From the NCBI GenBank assembly GCA_030635415.1, contig DAOVYW010000081.1:1-9335 (forward strand): DNA of 9,335 bases. Direction: 5' to 3'. Made by a program: the position numbers and the translations under genes. Below the pieces are notes generated by a model that did not search any database, was not told the DNA's origin, and saw only the letters and a list, made by a program, of their open reading frames with translations. Source of the stretch: Candidatus Firestoneibacteriota bacterium. GTDB taxonomy: Bacteria; Oederibacteriota; JAAXVQ01; JAUVAV01. Every line of letters starts with the position of its first letter. Within the stretch, counting starts at the first letter, position 1. Positions 7,063 to 9,335 of this stretch are shown here, in pieces.

Positions 7063-7274
7063 TTTATTATCTCCTTTGTTTATTTAAGTTGCGAATCGCA
7101 ACCCCTGTCTTATTTCGTCTGTAATTCAGACAGCAGCAAAACCTTCTGTCATTCCGGCAGGATTTTAGCCGGAATCCAGAGAATTTATCGGTCAAATCCA
7201 TCCTGGACCCCGGCTTTCGCCGGGGTGACGACTATAGAAGGCCCAAAGATAGTTACTGTCCGAACCGTAGCTAT
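7063..7274 (-). promoter_or_regulatory. Structured 5' leader of the pst operon
   Basis: If the promoter at 7281-7313 is right, pstS mRNA carries about 210 untranslated bases. They contain the double-hairpin repeat (7148-7229), a pair of mutually exclusive stems (7105-7110 with 7128-7133, or 7117-7121 with 7127-7131) and a small hairpin GTTGCG/CGCAAC (7088-7093 with 7097-7102) 25 nt before the start codon. I see no known riboswitch and no leader peptide of note. Whether the structures regulate or are simply tolerated repeats is not decidable from the sequence. Confidence 0.45.
7148..7229. repeat. Double-hairpin dispersed repeat in the pst leader
   Basis: Two hairpins stand side by side: ATTCCGGC/GCCGGAAT (7151-7158 with 7168-7175, 9-nt loop) and ACCCCGGC/GCCGGGGT (7207-7214 with 7219-7226, 4-nt loop). 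The outer ends are also complementary (GTCAT... with ...GTGAC), so the unit can fold as one long imperfect palindrome. It resembles the widespread 'GTCATTCCGGC...GCCGGAATCCAG' intergenic repeats of many bacteria (from memory). It sits between the Pho promoter and pstS and so is probably transcribed. Confidence 0.7.
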
Positions 7275-7280
7275 TTCGTT

Positions 7281-7324
7281 ATATTACAATTTCAATGTTA
7301 GGATTTGGTTAGGATCCTATTAGC
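7281..7324 (-). promoter_or_regulatory. Pho-type promoter of pstS (tandem boxes and -10)
   Basis: The minus strand reads CCTAACC, AAAT, CCTAACA (7296-7313): two 7-mers with an 11-bp period, the classical Pho-box geometry. A third, weaker 7-mer GCTAATA (7318-7324) sits one further 11-bp step upstream. Nine bases below the box is TAATAT (7281-7286) as the -10. There is no separate -35, as expected for a PhoB-activated promoter. The same layout recurs before the porin gene. The 7-mer differs from E. coli CTGTCAT and is closer to Bacillus TTAACA-type repeats. Confidence 0.7.
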
Positions 7325-7335
7325 TTTTCATAAAA

Positions 7336-8466
7336 TTAAAAAACATACTGGGTCTGAACGAACAACTCATTCATATTATTGCCCTCCACCCCATCCTGGT
7401 TTTTACCCATTTGGTAAGTAAGCTGCAATTTAACGTCATGCTTCAATATAAAATAATTTAACCCTACTGATGAAGCAGCCCAAATAACCTCATATCCGGC
7501 CGCGTCCTGGACTTGATATCCCAGCACAATTTCCAGGCTCTTGGGCAGGATCATATAACCGGCCTCAATCGCTGCATTTTTTAACTCAGTTCCACTGTCC
7601 AGGTATATACCGCTGTCAATGCCAGGCTCTATCAATCCGGCCTTGAAATAATTATACTGGGCATCCAGGGAAAACCCAAAACCCCGGAAACCGGCATGGC
7701 CTTCAAAACCACCGACATAATCCACGTCCTTTTTACTTCTGCTTGCGTCCAGGTTGTCCCCATCGTTTTTCCAATTGAACCCGGCCGTCCCAATCACCAG
7801 TTTGAGATCACCTTTAAAATCGCCCTGTTTGGCCTTAAAATATCCCCAAGGATACCAGTCTATACTGGCGCCGCCCATGGGCCCCTGGCTCCAATCGCTA
7901 CCAGCTCCAATCTGAATCGGAGTGTCAAAATCCAGCTTTTTATTATCCGGATCAATAGCGCCCATGGCCACGGAAGCCGCCCAACTAATGGTCTTTTCCT
8001 CAAAATGACCGCTTACATGAATACCCGGCTGCCGGTCCGGCGTTCCATGGTTGTGATCACCGACAAAGGTACGCTCCACCAGCTGCTGATATTTTGAGGA
8101 GGTGCGCCCTTCAGGGGAAAAGGGAAAGACCATATTGCCAATACCCATATTGATATCTTTCCAGCCTTTATATTGGAAATAAGCATCCTTAATACAGACG
8201 CCGCCTTTTCCCATATCCCACTGAAACTTCCCTTTCCAGTCCTGATGCACGCTCCCTTCGATATAAGGCCGCAAGCGCCGGAACAATATCTTGTCGCTGC
8301 GCTCGCCTCCCTCAGGATCCTTCCAATGATATTGGAGCTGGATACGGCCGCCGAGTTTGACATAATCGCCCTCCCCGGTCTGGTATTTCACCCCGCCGGC
8401 AAGGGCTGCCTGCCAGGCTGCCAGGCTGAACATCAACCCTAAAGTTATTACTGTAATTCTTTTCAT
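7336..8466 (-). CDS. Phosphate/polyphosphate-type outer-membrane porin (OprP/OprO family)
   Basis: Predicted outer-membrane beta-barrel, 376 aa, of the Porin_O_P group. Members form trimeric anion channels, and OprP and OprO of Pseudomonas pass phosphate and polyphosphate. The signal peptide (1-23) ends in ALA. Family-like features follow: YVKLGGRIQLQYHW (35-48), LFRRLRPYIEGSV (61-73) and the long alternating polar/hydrophobic strands. The last residue is Phe in FVQTQYVF, the barrel-assembly signature. The ATG has GAGGAGGG 7 nt upstream. It is shorter than OprP (about 410 mature residues). The phosphate role is inferred from the Pho-type promoter at 8613-8645 and the pst genes just downstream. 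Substrate choice cannot be read from the sequence, so I give no symbol. Confidence 0.85.
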   Translation of the reverse strand: MKRITVITLGLMFSLAAWQAALAGGVKYQTGEGDYVKLGGRIQLQYHWKDPEGGERSDKILFRRLRPYIEGSVHQDWKGKFQWDMGKGGVCIKDAYFQYKGWKDINMGIGNMVFPFSPEGRTSSKYQQLVERTFVGDHNHGTPDRQPGIHVSGHFEEKTISWAASVAMGAIDPDNKKLDFDTPIQIGAGSDWSQGPMGGASIDWYPWGYFKAKQGDFKGDLKLVIGTAGFNWKNDGDNLDASRSKKDVDYVGGFEGHAGFRGFGFSLDAQYNYFKAGLIEPGIDSGIYLDSGTELKNAAIEAGYMILPKSLEIVLGYQVQDAAGYEVIWAASSVGLNYFILKHDVKLQLTYQMGKNQDGVEGNNMNELFVQTQYVF

Positions 8467-8606
8467 TTAATTTCCCTCCTCAGATTATTTGTAATTAGTA
8501 ATTGTGGATTTGCATTAGGTAATTATTAACTCTTTACTATCATTCCCGCCCTTCTCTGCTTGTCACCTCCCTTACGTCGTTTTCCCTTTCCGCTTTCACT
8601 GATCTT
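8467..8606 (-). promoter_or_regulatory. 5' leader of the porin gene
   Basis: About 140 nt separate the predicted transcription start from the porin ATG. Apart from the strong ribosome site (GAGGAGGG) next to the start I see only A/T-rich sequence and a GGGAGGTGA at 8568-8576 that resembles a second ribosome site. A five-codon ATG frame downstream of it (MIVKS) could be a mini leader peptide, but this is weak. Confidence 0.3.
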
Positions 8607-8612
8607 GCCGAT

Positions 8613-8645
8613 ATTATATCTTTTCATAATTAGGGTTTGGTTAGG
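8613..8645 (-). promoter_or_regulatory. Pho-type promoter of the porin gene
   Basis: The minus strand reads CCTAACC, AAAC, CCTAATT (8628-8645), then 9 nt, then a perfect TATAAT -10 (8613-8618). Half-site length, 11-bp period, A-rich spacer and the 9-nt distance to the -10 match the pstS promoter, and both share TGAAA just below the box. This places the porin in the same regulon as pstS. A lone CCTAATT also occurs at 8656-8662 but is 17 bp away, out of phase. Confidence 0.72.
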
Positions 8646-8856
8646 GCAGCGCTAAAATTAGGTGAGCTTTTTAAATCCGCAGCCGGCCTGCGCAAACCGG
8701 CTAAATGTTTTTGCGAATTATAGCAGAACTCAAATTAGGTTTTCGCGAAGAGGATGTTAGCATTGGATAATCTTTGCGGGGGTTATTGATCAGGTTGCCA
8801 AGCAGCGGTTTAAAAGCAGCTTTTTCGGGGACGAATTAATTTTTGCAAAAACCGGG
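8646..8856. other. Gene-free spacer between porin promoter and PIN remnant
   Basis: No coding frame is convincing here. A small hairpin AGCCGG/CCGGCT (8681-8686 with 8697-8702) is followed on the plus strand by a short T-stretch (8706-8712). On the minus strand it would lie well downstream of the PIN gene and might end its transcript weakly. A single AATTAGG (8733-8739) resembles one Pho-type half-site but has no partner. Confidence 0.4.
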
Positions 8857-9156
8857 TTAGTAAGTAGGCACAAAAAGGCGCAGACGTTTATCAGAATAGT
8901 GTTTGGTGTTGCGGGTAACCAATATTTGGTCTTTTACCAAAGCGGTCGCACAAATAATACAATCATACAATTCCAAGCGATAACCTTTAGCATATCTCTT
9001 TACTTCATACCCCCGAAACCGGGCAAGCTGTAGAAAGCCAATATTTCCATATCGCTTCATCCCCGGCTTGACATCCGGGGAATTTGCGGCTAACGTATTA
9101 TGAAAATTTTCAATTACCGATCTTCCCCGCTTTTTTAATTCCGCAATCAGAAGCAA
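8857..9156 (-). pseudogene. Truncated PIN-domain (VapC-like toxin) gene with in-frame repeat
   Basis: The last 50 or so residues are a recognisable PIN-domain C-terminus: LELYDCIICATALVK (acidic Asp65) and LVTRNTKHY (Asn83), followed by a short tail ending in VPTY. PIN toxins are small metal-dependent RNases of about 130 aa. The N-terminal half with the DTN motif (first Asp) and the middle Glu is absent, and the only start is a TTG at 9156 with no good ribosome site, so catalysis is unlikely. Codons from about 20 to 44 are a translated copy of the repeat at 9026-9100, inserted without breaking the frame. Upstream the frame soon meets a TAA next to an IS-end-like palindrome. No antitoxin gene is seen. 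I read it as a degraded toxin gene. Confidence 0.7.
9026..9100 (-). repeat. Palindromic dispersed repeat, copy 2
   Basis: Gapless partner of 3630-3704. The inner stem is TCCCCGG (9060-9066) with CCGGGGA (9075-9081), while the outer part of the copy-1 stem is not kept. Its length of 75 bp is a multiple of three, and its minus-strand reading is open, encoding roughly 25 residues inside the PIN remnant. This is reminiscent of Rickettsia palindromic elements, which also sit in frame inside genes, though the sequence is not theirs as far as I can tell. Confidence 0.72.
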
Positions 9157-9162
9157 GCGGAA

Positions 9163-9180
9163 GCTCCTAGGAGCCTGTCG
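9163..9180. mobile_element. Possible IS or MITE end breaking the PIN gene
   Basis: A perfect 12-bp palindrome GCTCCTAGGAGC (9163-9174) runs into GGAGCCTGTCGGAC (9170-9183), which recalls terminal sequences of some DDE-type insertion sequences (from memory, unverified). It lies exactly where PIN homology is lost. No transposase is visible, so only an end or a relic would be present. Confidence 0.3.
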
Positions 9181-9292
9181 GACTTAGGCACAAAAGCTGG
9201 TTTTAAGCACTCTTCCCCCTTTGAAAAAGACATAATGGCTGACGGGTGGGGGAATAAAAAATGACCTGCCTTTCCTTTAGACACGTGGGTTA

Positions 9293-9334
9293 TAATAAGC
9301 ACAAGTTCGCAAGAACTTAATCAAGTGCTCATTA
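9293..9334. repeat. Bulged long hairpin at the right edge
   Basis: The outer arms TAATAAGCAC (9293-9302) and GTGCTCATTA (9325-9334) pair at 9 of 10 positions. The inner arms AAGTTC (9303-9308) and GAACTT (9313-9318) pair perfectly around a GCAA tetraloop. Six unpaired bases (9319-9324) form a one-sided bulge. No T-run follows within the window. Bulged hairpins of this kind are seen in REP elements and IS200/IS605 ends, but nothing else here confirms either. Confidence 0.45.
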
Positions 9335-9335
9335 C

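Noticed and set aside
6578..7087. Long plus-strand open frame (169 codons) opposite pstS
   Set aside because: It lies antisense to a well-conserved gene and its translation shows no family features; it is a shadow frame.
7146..7153. CTGTCATT, an E. coli-type Pho half-site
   Set aside because: It has no partner 11 bp away, lies downstream of the predicted transcription start and belongs to the dispersed double-hairpin repeat.
8733..8739. Additional Pho-type half-site AATTAGG
   Set aside because: A single 7-mer in A/T-rich sequence with no in-phase partner or adjacent -10; expected by chance.
9261..9320. Short plus-strand ATG frame after a G-rich run near the right edge
   Set aside because: Only 19 codons, no recognisable content, and it runs into the hairpin at 9293-9334.

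Overview
The window is essentially one phosphate-starvation locus, with all confident genes on the minus strand. The organism is a diderm (Gram-negative) bacterium: the first gene encodes an outer-membrane porin with a signal peptide and a C-terminal phenylalanine, and the phosphate-binding protein looks freely periplasmic, with no lipobox. Beyond 'diderm' I cannot place it. The histidine kinase has a large extracytoplasmic domain plus HAMP and PAS, as in Bacillus PhoR, rather than the short E. coli form.

Reading along the minus strand (right to left): a Pho-type promoter (8613-8645), a phosphate/polyphosphate-type porin (7336-8466), a second, closely matching Pho-type promoter (7281-7324), a leader of about 210 nt containing a double-hairpin dispersed repeat, then pstS, pstC, pstA, pstB, phoU, phoB and phoR (7062 down to 426). 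Spacing inside pstS-pstC-pstA and phoU-phoB-phoR is 1-8 bp, with stop codons lying in the next gene's ribosome-binding site. The only large internal gap is 127 bp between pstB and phoU, and it holds two strong palindromes. The porin would admit phosphate to the periplasm, PstS would bind it, PstCAB would import it, PhoU would link transporter state to PhoR, and PhoB would activate the two promoters.

The edges look like accessory DNA. At 1-425 there are IS-end-like direct repeats, a possible coding remnant and a GC-rich palindrome. At 8857-9335 there is an N-terminally truncated PIN-domain (VapC-like toxin) gene, an IS-end-like palindrome and a long bulged hairpin.

The main non-routine observations are these. 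First, both promoters share non-canonical tandem half-sites (CCTAACC-AAAY-CCTAAYW, 11-bp period) placed exactly 9 nt upstream of the -10, which looks like this lineage's Pho box. Second, a palindromic repeat of about 75 bp occurs twice: one copy ends at the pstB stop codon, and the other runs in frame through the PIN gene remnant. I see no CRISPR array, tRNA or rRNA, and no undescribed multi-gene system.
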